Source: Spongiibacteraceae bacterium
Lineage (GTDB): Bacteria; Pseudomonadota; Gammaproteobacteria; Pseudomonadales; Spongiibacteraceae
Length of the DNA: 56,517 nt
NCBI GenBank assembly: GCA_002710725.1
Contig: PAKT01000111.1
Coordinates: forward strand, 1 to 56,517
Direction: 5' to 3'
A program made the translations under genes and the position numbers. The notes below the pieces were generated by a model, which saw only the letters and a list, made by a program, of their open reading frames with translations, ran no database searches and was not told where the DNA came from. Shown one piece after another: positions 37,240 to 45,373 of the stretch. Position 1 is the first letter of the stretch. Each line of letters opens with the position of its first letter.

Positions 37240-37397
37240 ATGCATTTTTCAATGCATCTACGTCCTGATCCAGCTGTTGGATCGAATGCCTGTGCCTTAA
37301 ATTAGACGTTGGCTGTTACCACCTACGGCAAACCATGATGTCGCTGGCCTGACGCCCAGGCCGGAGCAGAATCCACTGCGCCGTAGTGGTGGTTGGC
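37240..37397. repeat. Cluster of strong inverted repeats, possible structured RNA or small mobile remnant
   Basis: Three structures follow one another. (a) ATGCATT/AATGCAT with TTTC loop, 37240-37257. (b) GATCCA/TGGATC with five-base loop, 37267-37283. (c) A long-range stem at 37318-37393, pairing ACCACC with GGTGGT and TACGGC with GCCGTA (two-base bulge), enclosing an inner hairpin GGCCTG/CAGGCC (37346-37362). Structure (c) is flanked by direct repeats GTTGGC (37308-37313 and 37392-37397; the right copy shares two bases with the stem), which could be chance or a target duplication. Confidence 0.55.
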
Positions 37398-37436
37398 GGG
37401 GCGCGTAGAAACGGGCTTTTGGAGAGTTAAAGGCAA

Positions 37437-37451
37437 TGCTAATAATTTGCA
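37437..37451. promoter_or_regulatory. Fur-like palindrome upstream of bacterioferritin genes
   Basis: TGCTAATAATTTGCA matches the 7-1-7 Fur consensus TGATAATNATTATCA at 11 of 14 informative positions and is a near-perfect palindrome. It lies about 35 bp upstream of the predicted -35, a place from which Fur would more likely activate than block. Not tested. Confidence 0.45.
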
Positions 37452-37486
37452 TTACTGTTTGTACCCTATTGAAATATAAGGATAAA

Positions 37487-37514
37487 TTGACATTCTTGGC
37501 GGTCTGGGTACAAT
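37487..37514 (+). promoter_or_regulatory. Sigma-70 promoter of the bacterioferritin operon
   Basis: TTGACA (37487-37492) and TACAAT (37509-37514) are separated by 16 bp, giving a leader of about 45 nt before the ATG at 37568 with its AGGAGA site. Confidence 0.8.
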
Positions 37515-37567
37515 GTCCGGCATGACCTTACACGCCACCTCAACCGTGTGGCTATCAGGAGATTCCC

Positions 37568-38032
37568 ATGAAAGGCGACGCTAAAGTCATCGAGCTGCTG
37601 AACAGCCTGTTGACTGCCGAACTCACTTCAATAAACCAGTTTTTCCTGCATGCACGAATGTATCGAAACTGGGGCTTGGAAGAACTGAACGAAAAGAGCT
37701 ACAAGAAATCCATCAAGGATATGAAGCAGGCGGACGAGCTGATTGAGCGTATCCTGTTTCTGGAAGGCCTGCCCAATCTGCAAAAGCTGGACAAAATCCG
37801 CATCGGCGAAAACGTCGAAGAAATGTTGAGCTGCGATATGGCATTGCAGCACGAACAGCTGGATAAACTGCGCGACGCCATTGCCTATTGTGAAACCTCA
37901 CAGGACTATGTCAGCCGAGACCTGCTGGAAGATATTCTCGAATACGAGGAAGCGCACGTGGACTGGATTGAAACCCAGCACTATCTGATTGCCAACACAG
38001 GCCTCGAAAACTACCTGCAGTCGCAGATATAA
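37568..38032 (+). CDS. Bacterioferritin, haem-binding subunit with degenerate ferroxidase centre
   Basis: A 154-residue four-helix bacterioferritin. The haem ligand Met52 is present ([18 protein letters not shown]). Of the usual di-iron ligands E18, E127 and H130 remain, but position 51 is Asp, 54 is Gln and 94 is Gln, so the ferroxidase site is probably impaired. It is followed after 21 bp by a second bacterioferritin with the opposite pattern, the arrangement of Neisseria and pseudomonad hetero-bacterioferritins. The two should co-assemble into a 24-mer, this one supplying haem for iron release. Confidence 0.94.
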   Translation: MKGDAKVIELLNSLLTAELTSINQFFLHARMYRNWGLEELNEKSYKKSIKDMKQADELIERILFLEGLPNLQKLDKIRIGENVEEMLSCDMALQHEQLDKLRDAIAYCETSQDYVSRDLLEDILEYEEAHVDWIETQHYLIANTGLENYLQSQI

Positions 38033-38053
38033 ACCGTCACCGGAGGACATATT

Positions 38054-38536
38054 ATGAAAGGCGACAAGAGCGTTATCAAAGCCTTGAATGGCCTGCTGAG
38101 TTACGAGCTGGCGGCAATGGACCAGTATTTTATTCATTCACGCATGTACGACGATTGGGGTTTGCACAAGCTGTATGAGCGCATCGCCCATGAGTTTGAG
38201 GATGAAAAAGGTCACGCCTCTGCGCTGATTGAACGCATCCTGTTTCTGGAAGGTTCGCCGGATATGGTAACTCGCGAACCCATCAAGGTTGGCAAAAACG
38301 TACCGGAGATGCTGCAGAGTGATCTTTATATCGAGATCGCCGTTGGGGATGCGCTGAAAGAAACCATCAAACTCTGTGAGTCGGCAAAAGATTACAACAC
38401 CCGCGAGATGCTTGAAAAACTGCTGGAGGACACGGAGGTGGATCACCGCTGGTGGCTGGAAAAGCAGCTTGGTCTGATCAAGCTCGTGGGCTTGCAGAAT
38501 TATCTGCAGTCACAGATGGAAGCCGCTTCTGAGTAA
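38054..38536 (+). CDS. Bacterioferritin, ferroxidase subunit lacking the haem Met
   Basis: A 160-residue bacterioferritin. The di-iron ligands are complete: E18, E51, H54, E94, and E128/H131 after a one-residue insertion ([12 protein letters not shown]). Position 52, the haem axial ligand in classical Bfr, is Lys, so this subunit should not form a bis-Met haem site on its own. GGAGGACAT precedes ATG 38054. It should oxidise and store iron and complements the preceding subunit. No bacterioferritin-associated ferredoxin (bfd) gene is adjacent. Confidence 0.94.
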   Translation: MKGDKSVIKALNGLLSYELAAMDQYFIHSRMYDDWGLHKLYERIAHEFEDEKGHASALIERILFLEGSPDMVTREPIKVGKNVPEMLQSDLYIEIAVGDALKETIKLCESAKDYNTREMLEKLLEDTEVDHRWWLEKQLGLIKLVGLQNYLQSQMEAASE

Positions 38537-38568
38537 GCGGCGTTTTCCCCGCTGCTGACGGGAATGGT

Positions 38569-40317
38569 TCACAGAATCTCCCAGACCTCACTTAAATCTT
38601 CGTCGGGTTCCTGGTGTTGGTCGGTACTGGTCTCTTTCTCGCTTTCTTTCAGGGCTATCGACTCATAAGCGTAAAGCGCAAAGTGGCGGGTAGCTTGCAA
38701 TGCTTTTTTAAGACGCACGTGGAGACGACCGCCGGGCTGGGCCAACTCCATTTCAGCACCCGCTTCGAAAGAGTTGGAGGGTAGCAGCAGGCAAGGGGGT
38801 TTGCCGGAAACGCTTTCAGCTCCCAGTAGCAGAGCGCGATGTGCGGGGCCGTGGCCATCAATCCGGATCGCAGCGTAGGGCTCAGCCGCGTGGCTCAGAA
38901 CGGCAATGCCCACATGCAGTTCTTCCTCACTTTGTTTCTTTATCCAGCGAATGCAGCCGACACTCCAGCAAGGCGAGTGACTTTCACGCAGGCAAAGTAC
39001 ATCGCCGTTCCCCAGTTGGTTACCCTCGATCGCGGGCCAGGCAATACAGTAGCCACTGCGACTGACATTGATGGTGTGGACCAGAAAATGTCGGTAGCTG
39101 GCGGATTTTCTGAGCGGTTTTTTCTGCTGGGGGCTGGAGTAGTCGATGACCTCAACATCGACCAGGCTCAGCTCGTGGTGGTCGCGTTCGCGTCGAGCTC
39201 GGGTGTCGTGCGCTGATGCCCAGGGATCCTCGTCACGTCGACTCACACTCTGGCCCGGCGCAGACCCCACCAGCCCAAGTTCACGGCTGAAAACGTCGAA
39301 GGTCTGTTCTTCCGCAATAAAGAAATGAGCGGATGATATCCCTACCGCCAAATCCACTTGCCGGGCTTCCTCATGGCGTTCTTCCATGCGGTCACTGATG
39401 CTGCTCCAGGCGTCTGCAAGCTTCTCGCAAAGCCGAGTGGGCAGGTTGGTGGCAGCTTTCGGGCCGGCGGTTATCTGGTCTGAGAGAAAATGGGTCAGCG
39501 CGCTGGTGTCAATGCCCAGAAAGCCGTCAGGGCTGTCGCACAGCTCCCGGTAAATCGGTGGTTCAGTGCCGTCAGGATCAAACAGAAAGCAGCATTTAAG
39601 GGGCTCTGCTGCAAGTATTTTCGTCTTGGCGGATAGGGTGTGCAGCGCCGCATACAGCTTGAGCTGCGCTGTTTGAGTCAACTGGTGAGGGTGTGCGCCG
39701 ACGAAGAGCATGGGTCGCAGGTAGGCCTGTTCTACCGTGCAACTCCCAAAATCGGCGTCTTTAACGCGGAGATCCAGAAGTTTGTTATCGTGAGCGATCC
39801 GGTAGCAGTTGTGCAGGCGTTGCCAGAAATCGGGCTCTTCACTATGGTAAAGAAGATAGCTGCGCAGCAGTAACTGGCCCAGCTCACTGAGTTGTGTGTG
39901 CAGAGCCAGCGCCAGAGATTGTTTATATCGACCTGCCCAGCTGCGATGTTCGAGGATGTCCTTAGCCGCCAGTCGATAGTTTTCTTCCAGTTGAGTGTTA
40001 AACAGGTTGCAGAGGCGCACGACCTTGGCAATATTTTCCGGCAGCACGATCGGCGCCTTCAGATAGCGCGGCTCAAGACCTTTCAGTATCAGGTGAACGG
40101 CCGGACGCAGAATCTCGAGTACTTCCAGTCTCTGTTTGAATCCGCAGTCCAGTTTGGCTAACTCGTCCAGCGCCCGATAGAGCTGTTTACTGGTTTCTGA
40201 GAGATTGGCGCGCGGTAGTCTGTTAACCCATGCCTCGACGCTGTCGCCATCGAGGTCGAACAGGCTGTGTTTGGGCTGATTCTGGCGTTTGAACAGCTTC
40301 ATGGTGGTCCATATCAA
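38569..40317 (-). CDS. Large PilZ-like domain protein, paralogue B
   Basis: A 582-residue paralogue of the protein at 35462-37147. The same N-terminal block is present (WVNRLPRANLSETSKQLYRALDEL, APIVLPENIAKVVRLCNLF, EQAYLRPMLFVGAHPHQLTQTAQL), as is the C-terminal PilZ-like barrel with INVSRSGYCIAW and VGCIRWIKKQSEEELHVGIAVL. Linkers and the acidic C-terminal tail (EPDEDLSEVWEIL) have diverged. It lies on the opposite strand to the bacterioferritin genes and ends 32 bp from the second one, so the two paralogues bracket them. No clear RxxxR is seen before the barrel (YRHFLVHTI). Function unknown. Confidence 0.7.
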   Translation of the reverse strand: MIWTTMKLFKRQNQPKHSLFDLDGDSVEAWVNRLPRANLSETSKQLYRALDELAKLDCGFKQRLEVLEILRPAVHLILKGLEPRYLKAPIVLPENIAKVVRLCNLFNTQLEENYRLAAKDILEHRSWAGRYKQSLALALHTQLSELGQLLLRSYLLYHSEEPDFWQRLHNCYRIAHDNKLLDLRVKDADFGSCTVEQAYLRPMLFVGAHPHQLTQTAQLKLYAALHTLSAKTKILAAEPLKCCFLFDPDGTEPPIYRELCDSPDGFLGIDTSALTHFLSDQITAGPKAATNLPTRLCEKLADAWSSISDRMEERHEEARQVDLAVGISSAHFFIAEEQTFDVFSRELGLVGSAPGQSVSRRDEDPWASAHDTRARRERDHHELSLVDVEVIDYSSPQQKKPLRKSASYRHFLVHTINVSRSGYCIAWPAIEGNQLGNGDVLCLRESHSPCWSVGCIRWIKKQSEEELHVGIAVLSHAAEPYAAIRIDGHGPAHRALLLGAESVSGKPPCLLLPSNSFEAGAEMELAQPGGRLHVRLKKALQATRHFALYAYESIALKESEKETSTDQHQEPDEDLSEVWEIL

Positions 40318-40532
40318 TAGGTTTGCAAGCGCCCGGTGCGCGAAACCGGATTGCCACTAAATACTTGATTCTACAGTATTACTCCTATTTTGTTAGCCCT
40401 TTTAAGATTGCTGTCTGTCCATTGCTGAGACATAAATCCCAGTCTAGGACGATTCTGGCTACCTTTTCCAAAAGTTTTATAGGCTTGGAATGGTGTGGCG
40501 ACAACTGTCTGTGTATGCCAAAACTGGAGAGA

Positions 40533-40551
40533 CGGCGCTAGTGAGGCGCCG
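40533..40551 (-). terminator. Possible hairpin downstream of pdxJ
   Basis: Stem CGGCGC/GCGCCG with a seven-base loop, 26 bp beyond the pdxJ stop on the minus strand. No proper T-run follows, so termination is uncertain. Confidence 0.3.
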
Positions 40552-40576
40552 CGACAAAGGGGGTGAGAGCTCTTGT

Positions 40577-41347
40577 TCAGTCTTTTCCCAGGCAGCGCTG
40601 GTAGGCAGCGATACATTGGTGCAGGCCCAGCTCAATGGCATCGACCGTAAAGGCGTGCCCGATTGACACTTCCTGCAGGTCGGGCAGGGCCTTGCGAAAG
40701 GTTTCCAGATTGTGCAGGTTCAGATCGTGGCCGGCATTGACGCCTAGCCCAATAGACGCGGCAAAGGCGCTGGCTTCACTGAAGGATTGCAGGCTCGATT
40801 GATAATCGCCCCGACTGAAGGCGTGGGCATAGGGGCCAGTGTAGAGCTCGATGCGATCGGCGCCCACCGCACGGGCCAGTTCTATTTGCGATTTGACCGG
40901 GTCCATGAACAGGCTGACCCGGCAGCCGAGGGCTTTCAGCTCTTCAATAACAGGCTTCAGCGTTTCTCCGGACTGGGTCAGGTCGAAGCCGTGGTCAGAC
41001 GTGAGCTGGCCGTTGCTGTCCGGCACCAGCGTACATTGCGCCGGACGGGTTCGTCTGACAATTTCCAGAAAACCGGGATAGTCGCTGACGCCCTTGCGAT
41101 CCGATTTCATCGGCGCCGCAAAGGGGTTGCCTTCGATATTGAATTCCACACTCAGCATATCCGCCAGTGCGTAGCAGTCATCGGCCCGAATATGGCGCTG
41201 ATCCGGACGCGGGTGCACCGTAATACCGTCGGCGCCGGCGTCGATGCAGCGCTGGGCGTGGTCGGTCACACTGGGGTATTCGGTGTCGCGTGAATTGCGA
41301 ATCAGGGCGATTTTATTGAGATTGATGCTCAGCGCAGGCTGACTCAT
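40577..41347 (-). CDS. pdxJ: Pyridoxine 5'-phosphate synthase
   Basis: A 256-residue TIM-barrel enzyme that condenses deoxyxylulose phosphate with 1-amino-acetone-3-phosphate in vitamin B6 synthesis. Motifs include LSINLNKIALIRNSRDT, GADGITVHPRPDQRHIR, FNIEGNP, CTLVPD, RVSLFMDP, IELYTGPYA and LGVNAGHDLNLHN, all typical. Its ATG overlaps the stop of the cyclophilin gene (ATGA), so SH3 protein, cyclophilin and pdxJ form a minus-strand operon. In many bacteria pdxJ is instead linked to recO and acpS. Confidence 0.97.
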   Translation of the reverse strand: MSQPALSINLNKIALIRNSRDTEYPSVTDHAQRCIDAGADGITVHPRPDQRHIRADDCYALADMLSVEFNIEGNPFAAPMKSDRKGVSDYPGFLEIVRRTRPAQCTLVPDSNGQLTSDHGFDLTQSGETLKPVIEELKALGCRVSLFMDPVKSQIELARAVGADRIELYTGPYAHAFSRGDYQSSLQSFSEASAFAASIGLGVNAGHDLNLHNLETFRKALPDLQEVSIGHAFTVDAIELGLHQCIAAYQRCLGKD

Positions 41348-41904
41348 TGTGCGTTTGTCTCGCCAATACTGACCCGTTCCACGATGACTCTTTCCTTGGG
41401 CACGTCGCGCATAAAACCGACCGTGTGCGTCGGCAGGTTATTAATGTCGCGCACCACAGACTGGCCATCAATTACCTTGCCGAATACCGCATAACCCTCG
41501 CGACCGGCGCGCCGGTCGAGGCTGAGATTGAGGCCGACGTTGATGAAGAACTGGGAGGTCGCGCTGTCGGGGTCGTTGGTGCGGGCCATGGATACGGTCC
41601 AGCGGTCATTGGTCAAACCGTTGTCGGATTCGTTTTTGATCGGCTCGCGGGTGGGTTTTTCTTCAAGGTCAGCGGTGAAGCCGCCGCCCTGAATAACAAA
41701 GCGACGGATGCTTCGGTGAAAAATTGTGTCTTCAAAAAATCCGCTGCGGGCATACTGCAGAAAGTTCTCCACGGTGATCGGCGCTTTGTCCGGGTAGAGC
41801 TCAATGCGGATGTCACCGTGAGTGGTATGCAGGGTCACGGTCGGGTTGGCCAGCGCCAGCGGGCTCAGCGTCAGCAGAAGCAGCAGAACAAGACGATTCA
41901 TCAT
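41344..41904 (-). CDS. Periplasmic peptidyl-prolyl cis-trans isomerase, cyclophilin type
   Basis: A cyclophilin of about 186 residues with an N-terminal signal peptide (MMNRLVLLLLLTLSPLALA), so it acts in the periplasm on proline bonds of exported proteins. The core motifs HTTHGDIRIELYPDKAPITVENFLQY, FHRSIRRFVIQGGGF and SQFFINV are clear. I chose ATG 41904, which overlaps the TGA of the SH3 gene (TGATG). ATG 41913 would add three residues. Similar to PpiA/PpiB of E. coli. Coupled to pdxJ downstream. Confidence 0.92.
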   Translation of the reverse strand: MMNRLVLLLLLTLSPLALANPTVTLHTTHGDIRIELYPDKAPITVENFLQYARSGFFEDTIFHRSIRRFVIQGGGFTADLEEKPTREPIKNESDNGLTNDRWTVSMARTNDPDSATSQFFINVGLNLSLDRRAGREGYAVFGKVIDGQSVVRDINNLPTHTVGFMRDVPKERVIVERVSIGETNAQ

Positions 41905-42590
41905 CAGATCCATTCCGAGCGTTTGCGCGGCCGCAGGCGGGGCAATACGATGGCGACCAGCACGCCGAGAATCACCGCAAAGGCTCCGTTCAGGAAGGCT
42001 TCGTTTTCATGGTTTTCGCGCAGGCGGGTGTTCTCAGTTTCCAGCACATCGACCTTGTCTTTCAGCATTTGGTGGGTCTCGGACAGGGCCTGGTATTCGC
42101 GTTCCATTTTGATGGCATTGGCCGAAATACGCTTGATTTCTTCCAGTTCCTCACTGAGCCGGGCATTTTCTGTTTCCAGTTCAGACGCCGTCGACTGCGC
42201 TTCTTTGGAGGCGCCGGCGGCATTGCTGAAAGCGCGTTTCAGCTTGTTGTTTTCCTCTTCCAGGGCGTTCAGGCGGGCGGCGGTTTCCGCGAGCTTGATT
42301 TCTGCGACCGGGTCGCGATCGAGATAACGGGAGAGTATCCAGCCTTCCAGGCCCCGGCGGGTGCGAATCAGGCTGTAGCCCGATTCCTCGTCCGTTTCCA
42401 GCACGGTGACCAGGGTGCCGCTAGGCAGGCCTTTATGCAGAATGCGGTGACTGGCGCTTTTACCGCTGCGCAGCGGTACGTAGAGGCGGTCGGTAATATA
42501 CCGCTCTTCGTTCTGGGCAAGGGCGGTCGGGACCAGTCCCGTGGCGCTCAGCAGTGCAAAGATGAAGAATGAGGCTACTAGCTTGTTCAC
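41904..42590 (-). CDS. TIGR04211-type SH3 domain, coiled-coil membrane protein (YgiM-like)
   Basis: A 228-residue protein: signal peptide (to about residue 25, ALAQNEE), bacterial SH3 domain at about 28-92 (RYITDRLYVPLRSGKSASHRI to GWILSRYLDRDP), a long coiled coil at about 100-195, a membrane span near 201-217 (LNGAFAVILGVLVAIVLP) and a basic tail RLRPRKRSEWI. This is the YgiM/TIGR04211 layout. It is anchored in the inner membrane with the SH3 and coil in the periplasm. Function is not established, but envelope-related. First gene of the operon with the cyclophilin and pdxJ. Confidence 0.87.
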   Translation of the reverse strand: MNKLVASFFIFALLSATGLVPTALAQNEERYITDRLYVPLRSGKSASHRILHKGLPSGTLVTVLETDEESGYSLIRTRRGLEGWILSRYLDRDPVAEIKLAETAARLNALEEENNKLKRAFSNAAGASKEAQSTASELETENARLSEELEEIKRISANAIKMEREYQALSETHQMLKDKVDVLETENTRLRENHENEAFLNGAFAVILGVLVAIVLPRLRPRKRSEWI

Positions 42591-42661
42591 TATTGGCTTC
42601 CAGTGCTCAATTATCGTTTTGAGGGCTAAATCTACCGTAACGCACCGGCAGATAAAACCAC

Positions 42662-42961
42662 TCAGGGAAGTACATGCTTAAAGGGTTTGATGCTGACGCT
42701 GGCGTAGACACCGGCTTCGATGTAGGGATCAGCATCGGCCCAGCGCTGGGCCGCTTCCTGCGATTCGAATTCTGCTACCACCAGGCTGCCGGTGAAACCT
42801 GCTTCGCCGGGGTCATTGCTTTCGATGGCGGGGTAGGGGCCTGCCAGTATCAGACGCCCCTCATTTTTAAGCTGCTCCAATCGCGCCAGATGAGCCGGGC
42901 GCGCCTGCTTGCGCAGGGCCAGACTATTGGGCACATCCAGGCAGTTTATGGCAAATAACAC
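42662..42961 (-). CDS. YciI family protein
   Basis: A 99-residue ferredoxin-like-fold protein: [42 protein letters not shown] and [24 protein letters not shown] are the YciI pattern, with the conserved His (PAHLARL) and Asp (DADPY). Members are small soluble proteins of uncertain enzymatic role; yciI is often near septation and yciA-type genes. It lies near yciO- and yciV-like genes here, as in E. coli. ATG 42961. Confidence 0.92.
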   Translation of the reverse strand: MLFAINCLDVPNSLALRKQARPAHLARLEQLKNEGRLILAGPYPAIESNDPGEAGFTGSLVVAEFESQEAAQRWADADPYIEAGVYASVSIKPFKHVLP

Positions 42962-43000
42962 GTTTTGCTCCTCCAGACCGGCCCCAAAGCGGGCGCAAGG

Positions 43001-43726
43001 CTAATGTTGCTCCAGAATATCTTCCAGCTTTAATTGCGTAAATTTTTCGATACCGACGAACAGATAAACGAGCGAGATGGTCATGACCACCATGCTGGGA
43101 ATGGCAATGACCGGAAAGCTCAGGGCCGTCATTTTACCCAGCTCTTCGGTATAGGCGGTGGTGCCGGGTGGACTGACCAGCACCCATTTCGCCAGCAGAT
43201 AATTCAGCACGGATGAGAGAAAAAACGAGCTGGCGACCAGGTAGGTAGCTATTTTCAGGCGCTGCTCCAGCAGGGGCAGCGTGCCGCGCTCTCTGGCCGC
43301 GTCGGTGATCCGCTCCACCTGCATGATCTGATCGTTGAACAGAAAGGTCTTGACCAGTGGGTAGCGCGTGTACTGTGAAATCAGGGTCGCCAGACCAATC
43401 AGGCCGGGGATGGCCGCTTCCTTGATGGCGATGTATTTGGGGTCAAGCTGCATCAGGCTGATGCCACCGGTCAGGGCAATGCTGATCACACCGAGGATGG
43501 AAAAAACGTTGGCTTCTCGGGTTTTAACGAAATCCCGCAGGCCATAGCCGATGGGAAAGGCCAATGCGACCACTATGGCCCAGCTCGGCCCCAGATACTC
43601 TTCTTTCCCCAACTTGGTCAGAATCAGCGTAGGGATGATAAGATTAAAGGCAAGATTGGCGAGCAGGCTGCCGTGTGGCTTTTTGGCAGAGCGTGCGGTG
43701 GCCGAGCTTGAGGTTTGTTCACTCAT
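43001..43726 (-). CDS. Integral membrane protein, VC0807-like family
   Basis: A 241-residue protein with about six hydrophobic segments, starting after a polar N-terminus (MSEQTSSSATARSAKKPHGS). The segments LLANLAFNLIIPTLIL, WAIVVALAFPIGYGLRDF and IPSMVVMTISLVYLFVGIEKF resemble the VC0807 family of proteins, which lack an assigned role. The span count is read by eye. Located upstream of yciI on the same strand, and divergent from the PHP nuclease gene; this follows the E. coli yciC/ispZ/yciI/yciO neighbourhood only loosely. Confidence 0.75.
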   Translation of the reverse strand: MSEQTSSSATARSAKKPHGSLLANLAFNLIIPTLILTKLGKEEYLGPSWAIVVALAFPIGYGLRDFVKTREANVFSILGVISIALTGGISLMQLDPKYIAIKEAAIPGLIGLATLISQYTRYPLVKTFLFNDQIMQVERITDAARERGTLPLLEQRLKIATYLVASSFFLSSVLNYLLAKWVLVSPPGTTAYTEELGKMTALSFPVIAIPSMVVMTISLVYLFVGIEKFTQLKLEDILEQH

Positions 43727-43829
43727 TGACTACAGGTCAGGTTTCCAGCGAGCGGACACTATACTGGCTTTGCCCTGGCCGGCCAACACGGAGTGGGCCC
43801 GTCCAGGTTTTTTTAGGAGTCAGGTACCC

Positions 43830-44651
43830 TTGCGAGTTGATTTTCACACCCATACCACCATGTCGGATGGCAGTCTGGAGCCTCACGTGCTCATTGAGCG
43901 CGCAGTGGCGCAGGGCGTCGAAATGCTGTCGATCACCGACCACGATACACTGGCGGCCTACGCGTATCTGCCGGCTGACCCCAGGCTTCGTATTATTCCC
44001 GGCATTGAGCTGTCCTGCGTGTGGTCTGGCGTGACCGTGCATGTGCTGGGTCTCAACGTGGACCTCAGCGACAGCGTGCTGACGGCGGCCGTTGCCGAAC
44101 AGGAAGACGCTCGCGATAAGCGCGCGCAAACCATTGATGCCCGGCTGGCCAAACGCGGACACAGCGGTTTGTACGAGGAAGCGCGGCAGCAGGTGGGGCC
44201 GGACAAGGCCCTGGGGCGCCCGGACTTTGCGCGTATTCTGCTGCAGCGCGGTGTTGTGTCTTCCATGCAGGAGGCCTTTGACCGCTATCTCGGCGCGGGC
44301 AAGGTGGGAGATGTGAAAACCCATTGGCCGGAGCTGGCCGAGGTCGTGGACTGGATAGTGGCCAGTAAAGGTGTGGCGGTGTTGGCTCACCCCTTGCACT
44401 ACAAGCTGACGCGGAGCAAACTGCGCCGCCTTGTGGTGGCCTTCAATGAGGCCGGTGGACGTGCGCTGGAAGTGGCCAACGGGCGTCGCTGGAATGAGTC
44501 GGATCTGTCCCATTTGCGCGGGCTTACGCGCGATTTCGGTATGATGGCCTCTATCGGCAGTGATTTTCACGCCGAGAGCCCCTGGAGTGAAGTGGGCTGT
44601 GAGGCTGCGCTGGTGGGCAGCTGCGTGCCGGTTTGGCAAGCCTGGCAGTAA
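43830..44651 (+). CDS. rnmA: PHP-domain 5'-3' exoribonuclease/nucleotide phosphatase (RNase AM, YciV-like)
   Basis: A 273-residue PHP protein. The metal-binding residues are in VDFHTHTTMSDG, LSITDHDTLAAY, IPGIELSC, LAHPLHY and SIGSDFHAESPW. Homologues (YciV/RnmA) trim 5' ends of small RNAs and of 23S/16S/5S rRNA and also hydrolyse 3',5'-bisphosphonucleotides. The start is TTG 43830 with AGGAG ten bases upstream. A longer frame from 43551 lies antisense to the neighbouring membrane-protein gene and is rejected. Followed by yciO, as in E. coli. Confidence 0.9.
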   Translation: MRVDFHTHTTMSDGSLEPHVLIERAVAQGVEMLSITDHDTLAAYAYLPADPRLRIIPGIELSCVWSGVTVHVLGLNVDLSDSVLTAAVAEQEDARDKRAQTIDARLAKRGHSGLYEEARQQVGPDKALGRPDFARILLQRGVVSSMQEAFDRYLGAGKVGDVKTHWPELAEVVDWIVASKGVAVLAHPLHYKLTRSKLRRLVVAFNEAGGRALEVANGRRWNESDLSHLRGLTRDFGMMASIGSDFHAESPWSEVGCEAALVGSCVPVWQAWQ

Positions 44652-44675
44652 GTGTTATCAAAAGAGGAGTTCAGC

Positions 44676-45302
44676 TTGAGCCAGTTTTTCCAGGTGCATC
44701 CGGAAAACCCCCAAAAACGCCTGATTGCGCAGGCAGTAGAGATCATTCGCAAAGGCGGTGTGGTGGTTTATCCGACAGATTCCGGCTATGCGCTGGGTTG
44801 CCATATCGGTGACAAATCCGCGCTGGAGCGGGTGCGCCGTATTCGTCGACTGGACGCCAATCACAATTTCACTCTGGTGTGCCGCGACCTTTCTGAGCTG
44901 GGCACCTTTGCGCGGGTCGACAATACCGCCTTCCGCCTGATCAAGGCTCATACGCCCGGCCCCTATACCTTTATCATGCAGGCGACCGGCGAAGTACCGC
45001 GCCGGCTGCTGCACGCCAAACGCAAAACCATCGGCTTGCGGGTGCCGGACAATGCCATTGCGCTGGCCCTGCTCGAATCCCTGAACGAGCCGTTGATGAG
45101 TGTATCGCTGATACTGCCCGGCGACGAGATGCCGATGACCGACCCCTACGATATCCGTGACACCCTGCAACACGAGCTGGATCTGGTGATAGACGGCGGT
45201 TTTTGCGGAATGGAGCCCACCACCGTGATTGATCTGGTGGATGAGGTGCCGGTGATCGTTCGCAAGGGGCAGGGCGACTGGTCAGCCTTCGAGCCGGAGT
45301 AG
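44676..45302 (+). CDS. yciO: YciO family threonylcarbamoyl-AMP synthase-like protein
   Basis: A 208-residue YrdC-fold protein, matching the length of E. coli YciO (206). It begins MSQFFQVHPENPQKRLIAQAVEIIRKGGVVVYPTDSGYALG, which parallels YciO almost word for word, and continues with HNFTLVCRDLSEL, TPGPYTFI, RLLHAKRKTIGLRVP and TTVIDL. The start is TTG 44676 behind GAGGAG; an upstream GTG at 44652 lacks a site. YciO has at best weak tRNA threonylcarbamoylation activity compared with TsaC, so its physiological role is unsettled. Linked with rnmA as in E. coli. Confidence 0.93.
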   Translation: MSQFFQVHPENPQKRLIAQAVEIIRKGGVVVYPTDSGYALGCHIGDKSALERVRRIRRLDANHNFTLVCRDLSELGTFARVDNTAFRLIKAHTPGPYTFIMQATGEVPRRLLHAKRKTIGLRVPDNAIALALLESLNEPLMSVSLILPGDEMPMTDPYDIRDTLQHELDLVIDGGFCGMEPTTVIDLVDEVPVIVRKGQGDWSAFEPE

Positions 45303-45373
45303 GCATTACCCGGCGTATCTGAAGGGCAGACGTAGGCAGACAGTCGTAGATAGTACCGCCGCCCACATGCGCG

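Larger units (their letters stand above)
37148..37567. other. 420-bp intergenic region between paralogue A and the bacterioferritin genes
   Basis: No convincing ORF. It holds three inverted-repeat structures (37240-37397), a Fur-like palindrome (37437-37451) and the predicted bacterioferritin promoter (37487-37514). The promoter of paralogue A on the minus strand should also lie here, but I cannot pick it with confidence. Confidence 0.8.

Noticed and set aside
37300-37400. Possible integron attC site
   Set aside because: GTTGGC copies are direct, not inverse core sites, and there is no integrase or cassette nearby.
43551-43829. N-terminal extension of the PHP nuclease
   Set aside because: It is antisense to the membrane-protein gene and has no family similarity; TTG 43830 with AGGAG fits homologues.
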